Assembly: GCA_958296025.1 (NCBI GenBank)
Contig: OY282430.1
Coordinates: forward strand, 496,001 to 560,000
Length of the DNA stretch: 64,000 nucleotides
Source: an uncultured Pseudomonadales bacterium
GTDB taxonomy: Bacteria; Pseudomonadota; Gammaproteobacteria; Pseudomonadales; Azotimanducaceae
Direction of reading: 5' to 3'
Positions 35,278 to 43,835 of the stretch are shown piece after piece (position 1 is the first letter of the stretch; each line of letters starts with the position of its first letter). The notes below the pieces were generated by a model, which had not been told where the DNA came from, did not search any database, and worked only from the letters and a program-made list of their open reading frames with translations. Position numbers and translations under genes: made by a program.

Positions 35278-35730
35278 GATCCGAGTAATGCGGCGGCTAA
35301 GGCAGTTTCGCAAGGCAGCAAAGAACGCAACGATCTGAGTGACCTCATCATGGCGCAGTTTCCATTGCGGCGTCAATGGCCGGCATGGGCGCAGCTCAGA
35401 GGGTCGAGTTCGATTTTCCACCCGGCGGCCTTGTCGTTCTTTCTGGTGGGGCGGGCCACATGGCGCTTGCTCCGCCTTGCCGGCCGAAGAGGTGGCTTGC
35501 GGCAGGACCGCTCAGATGGTGTCAAAGGCCCCAGCCTGGATCTTGCACCAAGCCGCTTGCCCAAAGCCGCAAGGCTCCTTTCCTTTAACCAGTTGCCCAG
35601 CCACTTTTTGGGAACGCCTCGGGCGCGGCCCTTGGGGCGATATGCGGGCTAGTTCGTTGCCCACTTTGCCCGCCCGGAAGGCGGCGCGGCTTTGCTGGCG
35701 CGGCGGTGCGCTTGCGCTTATGCTTGGCCG
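35278..35730. other. Intergenic region, no gene seen
   Basis: About 450 bp before the NUDIX gene. Several open frames exist on both strands, none with a recognisable domain, start context or protein-like composition. May contain decayed coding DNA. Confidence 0.4.
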
Positions 35731-36393
35731 ATGCATTGCGACGATAGGCTTAAACAACGCATCGCCGCCAACTTGGCCGCCTTCGACCCCATTGAAAACA
35801 AGGTGGAGGACGCCCGCCACGCGGCGGTGGCCATCACCGTGACCGACGCGGCCTTCGGCGCGGACCTGCCCGGCCTGCGCCAGTTTGACGCTTGGCAGCC
35901 GGATGCGGCGCTGATTCTCACCCAGCGCTCCGAGAAGCTGCGCAACCATGCCGGGCAGTGGGCCCTTCCCGGCGGGCGGCTGGACCCGGGGGAGGCGCCA
36001 TTGCAGACTGCTTTGCGGGAGCTGCGCGAGGAGGTGGATGTGCATTTGCCGGCAGCCAACGTCCTCGGAGTGCTTGATGACTTCGTCACCCGCTCCGGCT
36101 TTGTCATGAGCCCTGTGGTGCTGTGGGGAGGCCCGCGCCTGCACCCCCGGCCTGATCCGAACGAGGTGGCCTCCGTGCATCGCATTCCGTTGACGGAATT
36201 CATGCGGGAGGATGCGCCCCTGCTTGATCCCGTGCCCACTAGCCGGCATCCGATGTTGCGCATGCCGGTGGGGGACAGCTACATCGCCGCCCCAACGGCG
36301 GCGCTGATCTACCAGTTTCGGGAGGTCTGCCTGCTGGGCCGGCACAACACCCGCGTGGCCCACTACGAGCAGCCAACCTTTGCTTGGAAGTGA
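35731..36393 (+). CDS. NUDIX hydrolase, CoA-pyrophosphatase-like
   Basis: A 220-residue NUDIX protein. The NUDIX box GGRLDPGEAPLQTALRELRE followed by EV fits GX5EX7REUXEEXGU, with the metal-binding Glu residues present. AALILTQRSEKLRNHAGQWA is the upstream UPF0035-like motif of CoA pyrophosphatases (NudL/YeaB), which cleave CoA and acyl-CoA. ATG 35731 was preferred over an ATG 39 bp upstream because it begins the conserved helical part. Confidence 0.85.
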   Translation: MHCDDRLKQRIAANLAAFDPIENKVEDARHAAVAITVTDAAFGADLPGLRQFDAWQPDAALILTQRSEKLRNHAGQWALPGGRLDPGEAPLQTALRELREEVDVHLPAANVLGVLDDFVTRSGFVMSPVVLWGGPRLHPRPDPNEVASVHRIPLTEFMREDAPLLDPVPTSRHPMLRMPVGDSYIAAPTAALIYQFREVCLLGRHNTRVAHYEQPTFAWK

Positions 36394-36601
36394 GGCCGCG
36401 GTCAGGGTTGCGGACATGGCGGGGGTTCCGTTCAACCCGCCGATGGGCCGCTGCTTGTTTTGCGGTTGCAGTTGAAATGCTGATCCAACACCACGGCGGC
36501 ATTGACCCGCAGCCAGCGGATGCGCAAACTTGGCACCTCATGCGGGCGGGCTTGCGGGCCGCCGTCAATTGCTGATTTCTGCACTCAACGGAGGACACAC
36601 T

Positions 36602-37081
36602 ATGGCCATTCAAGAAGGGGACAAGCTGCCGGAGGCGACCATGCACATTCTGCGCGAGGGGCGGCCCACTCCGGTAACGACTTCGGAACTGTTCGGCGGC
36701 AAGAAGGTGGTGGCCTTCGCCGTGCCGGGCGCCTTCACGCCCACCTGTTCGCAGGCGCACCTGCCCGGCTATGTGGTCAACGCGGACAAGATCAAGGCGA
36801 AGGGGGTGGACAGCATCGTCTGCATCTCGGTGAACGACGCCTTCGTCATGGACTGCTGGGGCAAGGACCGCAACGCCGGCGACCTGCTGATGGTGGGGGA
36901 CGGCAATGGGGACTTCACCCGCGCCCTCGGCTTGGAGATGGACGCCAGCGGCTTCGGCTTGGGCACTAGGTCGCAACGCTACGCCATGGTCGTGGAGGAC
37001 GGCACCGTCACCAAGCTGGCCGTTGAAGAGGCCACCGCCTTTGCGGTGAGCAAGGCGGAAGCGATCCTGGAGGCGCTTTAG
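36602..37081 (+). CDS. Peroxiredoxin, Prx5/AhpE-like (glutaredoxin/thioredoxin-dependent)
   Basis: A 159-residue peroxiredoxin of the Prx5 family. The peroxidatic Cys49 is in VPGAFTPTCSQAHLPGY, the family signature (PGAFTPTCS). Two more Cys occur (VCISVN, MDCWG), so the resolving mechanism is not clear. It removes alkyl hydroperoxides in the cytosol. GGAGGA lies 9 bp ahead of ATG 36602. Its stop overlaps the convergent small lipoprotein gene by 4 bp. Confidence 0.92.
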   Translation: MAIQEGDKLPEATMHILREGRPTPVTTSELFGGKKVVAFAVPGAFTPTCSQAHLPGYVVNADKIKAKGVDSIVCISVNDAFVMDCWGKDRNAGDLLMVGDGNGDFTRALGLEMDASGFGLGTRSQRYAMVVEDGTVTKLAVEEATAFAVSKAEAILEAL

Positions 37082-37248
37082 GCTGCCGGCGCCTCCTCTT
37101 CTTGGCGGCAGGCCCAGCCTTCTTGATTGGACGCCGCTTCGCAAACCCAAGGCGAAGGATCCTCGGCGCTGTTGCTCACCTTGGGTGCGCGGCCCGAGCA
37201 GGCGGCGACTGCCAGCAGGCAGAGTAATGACCAGCAGAGCGTTTTCAT
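37078..37248 (-). CDS. Small lipoprotein
   Basis: A 56-residue protein with a lipobox (LLCLLAVAACSG) and a short acidic tail with two Cys (WVCEAASNQEGWACRQEE). Probably membrane-tethered in the periplasm. Function unknown; convergent with the peroxiredoxin. Confidence 0.6.
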   Translation of the reverse strand: MKTLCWSLLCLLAVAACSGRAPKVSNSAEDPSPWVCEAASNQEGWACRQEEEAPAA

Positions 37249-37351
37249 GGTGTGGGAAGCCTCGAGGTTCCAGCGCGGTGCTGCGACGGGCTGACGGGCA
37301 GCCGAGCGGGACTGGAAATCTGGCCCATCGGTGTTGTTCCTGGCGAAAGGA

Positions 37352-38464
37352 TCAAGGTTCTCCCGTTGCCGCGAGGCGTAGGAGGAAGTCCCGCTCGCTG
37401 TCGCAGGCGAGCGCCGCGGAGAGGACTGCGCTGCCGGGGATTTCGGCGATGACGGAACTGTCGGCAAGGAAGCCGGCGGAAACCGCAAGGCCACGCGAAA
37501 GCAGCACTTCGCGCACCATGTCCGCCCGGCCCTCAACCTTGCCTGCAACCCGGCCTTCAACCCGGCCAAGGCGTTGCCCCTCCGCCCTGCCCCTAAGCCG
37601 TCCCCTCTCCTCGCTTTCCTTGCGTAGGGAGCGCATCAACGGGTCATCGTCCGGGCCGGTGCCGTCCCGAGCGCCCAGGTCGCGCCCCAAACGCTCCAAG
37701 ATTCTGTTGGTGCGCAACGAAGGCACAATTTCATTTAGCGCTAAGTGGATGTCCTCCACCCGCCAGCCGGGGAAGGCGCGGCTTTCCGCGGCGGGCCGAT
37801 AGGCCCCGTCCTCAAGCAGGTAGATGGTCAGCTCGGAAACACGACTCTTGGGCCGGCTGGCGGGGCGCGCGTCCGGCACGTCCACCCAAAGCTCCGGGAA
37901 GCCCCAGGCCTCGTAAATCTTCAGCTTGCCGCGGCGCACATCGGTGGTGTTGTCCACCTCCAGCACCACGTCGGGAAAGTTGTGGCGGCCCACCAGCATG
38001 GCCTTGGCGCCGATCAGATGGGTTTTCTCCGGATCGATGTACAGGGTTTGATCGGCCTGCATGAGGCGCCTCGGCTCCCCTTGCGGGTCGGCCACCATGA
38101 GCACCATGGTGCCGTAGCACTTGATGGGCGAGCCGCGCACCGCGGCAATCCGGGCGGCGAGCATCCCCAGGCTTTGCCCCGGGCCTTCGTGGGCCGGCAT
38201 GGGGCCGTCGCGCACGATCCAAGCGGTCTTGAGTTCGGCGTCCCAGACCTCGAGGCGACCCTCGAACTCCCGGTACTGCTCCCGCGTCATCGGCACGGCT
38301 TCGCAGCCGATGAACTCCAGCTTGGAGATGTCTATCTCCTTCGGCCGCGCCCGGACCAAGGCATAGGCTGATGCCATCCTTGGCGTCTCGGTCCGCCCTT
38401 CGGATCCTGGTCGCCCCCGCCGTGCGGCGGGCGTCACGACTTTTGCTGTTTCTGCACTGGCCAT
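37352..38464 (-). CDS. Uma2-family (PD-(D/E)XK) endonuclease-like protein with Arg/Gly-repeat tail
   Basis: About 370 residues. The Uma2/DUF820 nuclease core spans roughly residues 40-260: GPMPAHEGPGQSLGMLA, FPDVVLEVDNTTDV and KLKIYEAWGFPELWVDVP contain the PD...(D/E)-x-K-type active site arrangement. A tail follows with repeats such as GRLRGRAEGQRLGRVEGRVA and GKVEGRADMVREVLLSRG. That tail resembles the one found at the end of Rpn/YhgA-like transposase-related nucleases, one of which is encoded at 49254. Uma2 proteins are common in mobile-element-rich genomes and their role is not established. Confidence 0.78.
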   Translation of the reverse strand: MASAETAKVVTPAARRGRPGSEGRTETPRMASAYALVRARPKEIDISKLEFIGCEAVPMTREQYREFEGRLEVWDAELKTAWIVRDGPMPAHEGPGQSLGMLAARIAAVRGSPIKCYGTMVLMVADPQGEPRRLMQADQTLYIDPEKTHLIGAKAMLVGRHNFPDVVLEVDNTTDVRRGKLKIYEAWGFPELWVDVPDARPASRPKSRVSELTIYLLEDGAYRPAAESRAFPGWRVEDIHLALNEIVPSLRTNRILERLGRDLGARDGTGPDDDPLMRSLRKESEERGRLRGRAEGQRLGRVEGRVAGKVEGRADMVREVLLSRGLAVSAGFLADSSVIAEIPGSAVLSAALACDSERDFLLRLAATGEP

Positions 38465-38487
38465 GCCGGGCATTGTAGGCCGGCTGT

Positions 38488-38600
38488 GAGAATTTATGCA
38501 ACGGCCCGCTGATGCTCCTCACTGCCCTCTCAAGCCTACACAATGCCTTGTCTGTTGAGCGAGAATTTGTGCAACGCCCAGCGGATGCTCCCCACTCCCT
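38488..38600 (+). repeat. Two imperfect direct repeats of about 40 bp
   Basis: Unit 1 at 38488-38528 and unit 2 at 38561-38600 share GAGAATTT, GTGCAACG-like and GCTGATGCTCC-like blocks with about 80 percent identity by eye. They lie upstream of the Uma2 gene. No spacer structure of a CRISPR array. Confidence 0.5.
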
Positions 38601-38680
38601 AATGGATTTGGCGGGTTTCGTTATGGGGGCCGCGCCACGCACAAGCGGGCCTGAGGTATTGAGGTTGGGTTTGCGCAACC

Positions 38681-39112
38681 CTAACCGGCCTCTCGGTATT
38701 CCCAGGGATTGGCCGTGGCAACGCCGGTGGTAGAGAAATCAGCGACATTTCGGGTCACTACCGTCAGCTCGTGAACCAATGCGGTGGCTGCGATTAGCGC
38801 GTCACGGTCTGATCGGGGGTCAGGCACATGAAGTTTGGCGCTGCGTCGCGCAACCGCGGTGTCAACTGGCAAAATGCGTTTGTCGAACGTGGTCAACACA
38901 TGGCCGTCAAGCCAGGAACGAAGCACACCGCCCTGCGCCGGATCCTGACGTTCTTTCCGAAGTACACCGATCTCCAATTCCAGTATCGTAATGGATGATA
39001 GAAACAGGCCGTTAGCTGGAACGCTATTTGCCCAAGCGAGCACATTTGAGCTGATATTAGGAGATCCAGCCTTCCGCAACTCCGAAATGACGTTGGTGTC
39101 GAGCAAATGCAT
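38681..39112 (-). CDS. PIN-domain ribonuclease (VapC/FitB-like), third gene of the SbcD/SbcC-like operon
   Basis: A 143-residue PIN protein with the four acidic positions visible: Asp5 (HLLDTNVISELRK), Glu45 (ITILELEIGVL), Asp104 (SDRDALIAATA) and Asp125 (RNVADF). Such enzymes cut RNA in a metal-dependent way. They are usually VapC toxins paired with a small DNA-binding antitoxin immediately upstream. Here no antitoxin is visible on either side; instead the ATG overlaps the TGA of the large ATPase gene (TGATG), so the PIN is coupled to it. It may be an effector of that operon, or an orphan toxin captured downstream. Confidence 0.88.
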   Translation of the reverse strand: MHLLDTNVISELRKAGSPNISSNVLAWANSVPANGLFLSSITILELEIGVLRKERQDPAQGGVLRSWLDGHVLTTFDKRILPVDTAVARRSAKLHVPDPRSDRDALIAATALVHELTVVTRNVADFSTTGVATANPWEYREAG

Positions 39113-41775
39113 CAGGACAAGTCCGCCGGCTTGTAGAGATTGCCGCTTAAGCGGGCCGGCTCGAAATCAATGCCGTCCGCGTTTGGCATCGCTAGCAATT
39201 CGGCAATGCTTGCCCCCCCTTCGCGTTTCATCAGCCTTATTGTGTTGGCCCCAAGGGACTTATATCTGGTCTCATGGCAGGTCAGAATAAGAATCTGAAG
39301 GTGTTTCGCGGTCCTACGCAATGCGCAGGCCATTCTGTCGAAGCGGCCATCATCGGAGTTGACGAGGGGATCGTCGAGAATCAGCATGACTGGCTTTCCC
39401 TGCTTCCGAAGCAGGTCCGCCATGGCAAGCCGGACAAGCACCGCGATTTGCTCCCGTGTGCCTATGCTGAGGCTGTCGAACGGCTCATTGGCGTCTTTTC
39501 TGTCCAGCTTATCAACCTCTAGACTATCTTTGTTCAGATGCAGCTTGGCGTCGGGAAAAACCATTTCGACGTAGGGTGTCAAGCGCTCCATAAGAGGCGT
39601 GAGAGGAAGCCTTTCGTCTTGTTCCGCGTTCCGCAACGTATCCCGCAGGAGCTTCCAAGCACTAGCGTCGAGTTCGAGCCGCTTTAGCTCCATGCAGGCA
39701 TCTTTTAACTCTCTATGCTTTTTATCAACCTCTTCTTTTAGACCCAATATTCCGAGCCCTTGAAGTCCGGCTTTCAGTCCGTGCTCCCTTCTCTCTTTCC
39801 CGGTGAGTGAGTTTTGCAACCTTTCACAGCTCCGTTCTTCCCTATTCAGTTCCTCCCTAGTCGAATCAGGGCTCAACTCTTCCAGTCTTGCCCTGACTTT
39901 ATCCAGCTTCTCCTGGCGTTTGCGGTATATCTTTTTAGCACCCTTAGCACATTCTTCCCGAATCGCGTCGGCAATACCTTGCCTATCTGTATTAAGGTCT
40001 TCTTGAAGCTTGGAAAGATTTTTCCTTAGCTGCTTCAGAGCGCCTTGCTCTTTATTCCAGCTGCCCTGTATAGCAGCAAATTCCATTTCCGCTTTGTTCA
40101 ACTTTCCTTGCGCATCGCGTTCCTCTTCCTCTGCCACCTTGACCGAGAGAACAGGCATTGCTGGGCCTGTTGCCATCGGGGGTAAATCCTCACGCAGCCT
40201 TGCTATGTTGGAACGAAGCCCGTCCAGCCCTGTTGGAGCCAGCCCATTCAATCCTGCTTCAGCAATTCCAATCCTTCCAAGCAAGAATCCCTTCGTGCCC
40301 CAAGCTTCTTCCGCATCCTCAACGGAAGCAAACCCAAGGCCGTCTAGTTTGTCGCGCAACTTCTTCTGGAGATCTTCAACCGAGGAATGGCAGCTGCGGA
40401 TGTCCTCTTCCTTGCCGCCAGGCGTAACCTCCAACTCGCCAAATCCTTCAAGCTCAAACAACGTTTTTCCCGCAATTCTGTACGGATCGTCAACTTCCAG
40501 CTTTTTGCCATTGGCTGAAACGGACTGACTCCCGCGAGGCGAGAAGAGCAGTGTGGTCGCCATCGCCTCAAGCCTAGCTCGTTGAATATTTAGGTCTCGT
40601 TGCAAACTCCGCAAATCGACTATGTCTGCATTTGTGATTGGAATTTTTTCAACGAACACCTTGTTCTCCGCAATATTCTTAGCAATACCCTCCGCCTCTT
40701 CCAGCTTATCGATGCCCACCTTCAGTTTAGCTCTTCTACATTCACGCTGGGCCCATTTCAACTTCTCTTTAGCTTGGTCTAGATTAACCTTGGCATCGTT
40801 GTGCCTGACGCTTAGCGTTGAAAAGGCCCGGTCTCTGCTTTTGGCATCCATTTTGGCTTTGGCAAGACTTTCTCTTTTATCTTGACGAACCTGCCATGAA
40901 GTTTCGGCTTTCCCTAGTTCTGCCTTGGCAATCCGCAATGCCGAGTCTGCGGCTTCAATTTTTCTTTCTATCCCTTCAATCTTCCCAACTTTAGCCCTAG
41001 CAGCTTCCACTCTCTTTTGAGCTTGTTCGAAATTTTTCCTGAGCTTAGGAATTCCTCGCATGATTTCTTCAAGATCCTCTAACTTGGCGTCGTACTCTCT
41101 CCTTTTTTCTGTGAGATTTTTGCTTTCTTGTTGTAGAGACTCTACCAAATCTCGTTGATGTGTTAGAATTCTTTTCTCCGCCCCTGTCGTCGGAGTGTAG
41201 TACCTGAGATACTCCTTTTCGACAGCAGCAAGCAGTTTAGGACCGTCATCGCCGCTAGTTGTCGCTTTGACTTCACTCGCAACTGCTTCATCAAGTTCTC
41301 TTTTGGTATCGTCATTGAGTTTCAGCGGTTCAAATGCACGACCTTGTTCAACCCAAAGGGGGCCTGATAGGCCCCTGTTCTCATCCTTTGCGGGGCCTCT
41401 GCCGGGTCGCGTAAATCCCAAGATTTCCTCTAGTTTGTCTTCGGCTGCTGCATTCTCCCAATGCCCTTTGGCATTTTTTAATCGGGCGAAGCTGGATTGA
41501 TGAAAGCCCTTGCATAGACTGTAGCTAGTCTTTCCAATCTTAAACTTGATTTCCAATTTGGGTTGTACTTTGGAGCCGAAGGGCAGCATAGCTTCAATAG
41601 CATCGCCAGACATGCTGTATCGGTCAAAAAATGCCGCCTGCACGGCCTTGAGCAGGGTTGATTTCCCCTCTTCGTTATCGCCGACAATCACGTTCAGCCC
41701 GGATTGCAGACCCCTGATCTCTGCGGGGTCACGCAGCTTGCGAAAGTTCTCAACGGCTATTCGGCGGATTAGCAT
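39112..41775 (-). CDS. SMC/Rad50-type ATPase (YhaN/SbcC-like, no zinc hook)
   Basis: An 887-residue ABC-type ATPase for DNA ends. Walker A is GDNEEGKST (32-40), preceded by RIAVENFRKL; a long coiled coil fills roughly residues 190-730; the C-terminal lobe has the signature SIGTREQIAVLVRLAMADLL (770-789), Walker B MLILDDPLVNS (about 797-807) and H-loop TCHETRY. The coiled coil shows no CxxC zinc hook, so it resembles YhaN rather than Rad50/SbcC. The gene looks AT-richer than its surroundings by eye, suggesting transfer. It lies 10 bp after the phosphoesterase gene and overlaps the PIN gene. Confidence 0.9.
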   Translation of the reverse strand: MLIRRIAVENFRKLRDPAEIRGLQSGLNVIVGDNEEGKSTLLKAVQAAFFDRYSMSGDAIEAMLPFGSKVQPKLEIKFKIGKTSYSLCKGFHQSSFARLKNAKGHWENAAAEDKLEEILGFTRPGRGPAKDENRGLSGPLWVEQGRAFEPLKLNDDTKRELDEAVASEVKATTSGDDGPKLLAAVEKEYLRYYTPTTGAEKRILTHQRDLVESLQQESKNLTEKRREYDAKLEDLEEIMRGIPKLRKNFEQAQKRVEAARAKVGKIEGIERKIEAADSALRIAKAELGKAETSWQVRQDKRESLAKAKMDAKSRDRAFSTLSVRHNDAKVNLDQAKEKLKWAQRECRRAKLKVGIDKLEEAEGIAKNIAENKVFVEKIPITNADIVDLRSLQRDLNIQRARLEAMATTLLFSPRGSQSVSANGKKLEVDDPYRIAGKTLFELEGFGELEVTPGGKEEDIRSCHSSVEDLQKKLRDKLDGLGFASVEDAEEAWGTKGFLLGRIGIAEAGLNGLAPTGLDGLRSNIARLREDLPPMATGPAMPVLSVKVAEEEERDAQGKLNKAEMEFAAIQGSWNKEQGALKQLRKNLSKLQEDLNTDRQGIADAIREECAKGAKKIYRKRQEKLDKVRARLEELSPDSTREELNREERSCERLQNSLTGKERREHGLKAGLQGLGILGLKEEVDKKHRELKDACMELKRLELDASAWKLLRDTLRNAEQDERLPLTPLMERLTPYVEMVFPDAKLHLNKDSLEVDKLDRKDANEPFDSLSIGTREQIAVLVRLAMADLLRKQGKPVMLILDDPLVNSDDGRFDRMACALRRTAKHLQILILTCHETRYKSLGANTIRLMKREGGASIAELLAMPNADGIDFEPARLSGNLYKPADLS

Positions 41776-41785
41776 GAGTTGCCAC

Positions 41786-42931
41786 CTATCCTTGTACGCG
41801 CTTTTGGTAAAGCCGCATCAATGCTGCTTTGGCGATGTCTCGATCGGGGTTTTCCAGATTGGATGCTAACTCCTGGAGGCGGTTGGATGCTGTCCGGATG
41901 AATCCACGTCGGGCGATTTGATCCAGATCATTTTCGGTTGGCTTAGCGATCAATTTTTGGTCGTCAACCTCCAGATAATGCAGCCTCGATTTCCACTCAG
42001 CGATCCAATGGTCCAATTTTTGGCGGAGTTCAAGGTTGGCAATGCCGTCAAGCTTCAGTCGCAGGAGAAGGCGGTTAAGGCGGTTGACGTCTGCCCCAAG
42101 CCGCCTTATCTGCAGTGTCAAGGCATCTAGGTCCGCGTCGTTGTGAATGCTGTACTCAATCTTCTTCCAGACGAATTCGCCGCTCCGAACTTCTTCAACC
42201 TCAGGGGGCGCACCGGCTTGTTCGATCGTAACCACTAGGACGTTTCCAGGGTTAGTTGATCCGAAGCGGTCCGGCTCCGGCGTGCCGGCATACCAAGTGC
42301 GATCGTTGATTTTGCGGGTCCCGTGCCAGTCTCCGAGCGCCAAGTAGTCGAGGTTGGCTGCCGCGGCACGATTTGCAGCGATTGGATTATGCACTTCGTC
42401 GGTGGGCAGGCAGTCCGGCACCGGGCCGTGCGCCATGCCGATGCGAATGGCACCGGGCGGCGTAGGCGCGTCGTCAAACCATGCTGTTAGGTCGTCTGCC
42501 TCGTGGTGTCTTTCCAAGACTGCGGGCAGTATGGCCAACGCGCCGTTTTGCAGGGTCAGTGGTTTTTCGGGATGCACAAGAAAATGCACATTGTCCTGTA
42601 CGTCATCCCGAGCGGGCCGAAGAGCCTGGGCGCGAGTCCACACCGAAGCAGCGCGGGCCGGGTCGTGGTTGCCCGGAATGAACACCCAATCTCCGCTGAA
42701 TTGCTTGGTTGCGAGGAGCATCTTCCGCAAGGTTTGTTCCGCTACGGTATTGCTGTCGAAGGCGTCCCCGCACACCAGGATTGCATCAGCCTGACGTGCT
42801 TGCGCTAGCTGTGCGATCGCCGTGACTGTCTTGACGCGCTGATCGCGGAGGGCCGCACCGGGGTCGCCGGGAATGTTCCCAAATTGCTTGCCGAGCTGCC
42901 AGTCGGCGGTGTGGATGATGGTGATGCTCAA
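41786..42931 (-). CDS. Metallophosphoesterase of the SbcD/Mre11/YhaO type
   Basis: A 381-residue nuclease-like protein and first gene of the three-gene operon. Calcineurin motifs: HTADWQLGK (Asp10; the usual His of D-x-H is Gln12), VCGDAFDS (Asp56), PGNHDP (88-90), AHGP (His168) and GDWHG (201-203). The Gln at the D-x-H position occurs in other SbcD-like exonucleases. Mre11-type enzymes process DNA ends with a Rad50-type partner, encoded next. The C-terminal 120 residues are helical and probably bind the ATPase coiled coil. Confidence 0.9.
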   Translation of the reverse strand: MSITIIHTADWQLGKQFGNIPGDPGAALRDQRVKTVTAIAQLAQARQADAILVCGDAFDSNTVAEQTLRKMLLATKQFSGDWVFIPGNHDPARAASVWTRAQALRPARDDVQDNVHFLVHPEKPLTLQNGALAILPAVLERHHEADDLTAWFDDAPTPPGAIRIGMAHGPVPDCLPTDEVHNPIAANRAAAANLDYLALGDWHGTRKINDRTWYAGTPEPDRFGSTNPGNVLVVTIEQAGAPPEVEEVRSGEFVWKKIEYSIHNDADLDALTLQIRRLGADVNRLNRLLLRLKLDGIANLELRQKLDHWIAEWKSRLHYLEVDDQKLIAKPTENDLDQIARRGFIRTASNRLQELASNLENPDRDIAKAALMRLYQKRVQG

Positions 42932-43100
42932 AACGAAATCCTCTCAGGAAGCGAACTATCCCGATTTTGAGATGGCGCGTCAAACGACCTGTGGGAGTCC
43001 TAGTTCCCCAAGAAGGGTGTGGCGGGCTTGAATCCCCCCCAAGGGTTGGGCATTATGCGCGGCCATTGTGTGCAGGGGCCTTCCTTAGCTAGGAACAGCC

Positions 43101-43688
43101 ATGATCGCCACCATTGACGCCTACGCCCGCTTGCCGCGCATTCTGCGGTTGGACTTGAGCGGCCGGCCGGTTGACTGGGTTAGCTGGCAGGACGCCGTGT
43201 GCCTGTATGCCCGGGACATCGTGGTTTGGACCTTGGGGGACCCCATCCTGCGGCTGCGTGGCGGGCACTCCCGCATCGACGGCAGCCAGAGCACCATGGA
43301 CATCAACAGCATCATTGCCTGCGACGGCAAGCCGATGCCGCAGACTGGGGTGCCGCCGCTGACCAACCAAGCCCTGTTCGGGCGGGACCGCAACACCTGC
43401 CTGTACTGCGGCGGCCGCTTTCGCGATGGCGCTCTGACCCGGGATCACATCGTGCCCAGTTCCCGGGGCGGCAAGGACGCTTGGGACAACTGCGTCGCCG
43501 CCTGCCGTCGCTGCAACCACGCCAAGGGCGACCGCTTGGTGCATGAATGGGGCCGGGAACTGCTGGCGCTGCCTTACACCCCCAACTACGCCGAGTACTT
43601 GGCGCTGATCAACAGCGGCCGCATTCTCGGTGATCAGATGGACTTCCTGCGCCGCAGCTTCAAGGCGAACAGCCGTCTGCTGCACTGA
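43101..43688 (+). CDS. HNH endonuclease
   Basis: A 195-residue protein. The HNH/zinc domain spans about residues 98-145: two Cys pairs (C100/C103 in NTCLYCGGRF and C135/C138 in AACRRCNHAKGDR) hold structural zinc, and LTRDHIVPSSRGG with DNCVAAC gives the catalytic His and Asn. The N-terminal 90 residues match the common stand-alone 'HNH endonuclease' group in proteobacteria, not linked to restriction systems. Divergent from the phosphoesterase operon, so a functional tie is possible but not shown. Confidence 0.88.
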   Translation: MIATIDAYARLPRILRLDLSGRPVDWVSWQDAVCLYARDIVVWTLGDPILRLRGGHSRIDGSQSTMDINSIIACDGKPMPQTGVPPLTNQALFGRDRNTCLYCGGRFRDGALTRDHIVPSSRGGKDAWDNCVAACRRCNHAKGDRLVHEWGRELLALPYTPNYAEYLALINSGRILGDQMDFLRRSFKANSRLLH

Positions 43689-43835
43689 GGGCGACTGGTC
43701 AGGATCATCTCAAAGTTCCATGCACCCATCGGCAGTGGGGTGGAGAGCTCAAACTGACCTTGATTGTTCGTGTGCGGTGAACGTCACCACCCTTTAAGGG
43801 TCTGAAAGAAGCGACTAGGCGGGATTGCTGGTTGA

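Noticed and set aside
38488-38600. Possible CRISPR-like repeat pair
   Set aside because: Only two imperfect units, no regular spacer and no cas genes in the window.
38681-39112. PIN gene as an ordinary VapBC toxin-antitoxin pair
   Set aside because: No small antitoxin gene upstream; the large ATPase gene occupies that place and overlaps its start.
39112-41775. Zinc hook in the Rad50-like ATPase
   Set aside because: No CxxC motif was found in the coiled coil, so the protein is not a canonical SbcC/Rad50.
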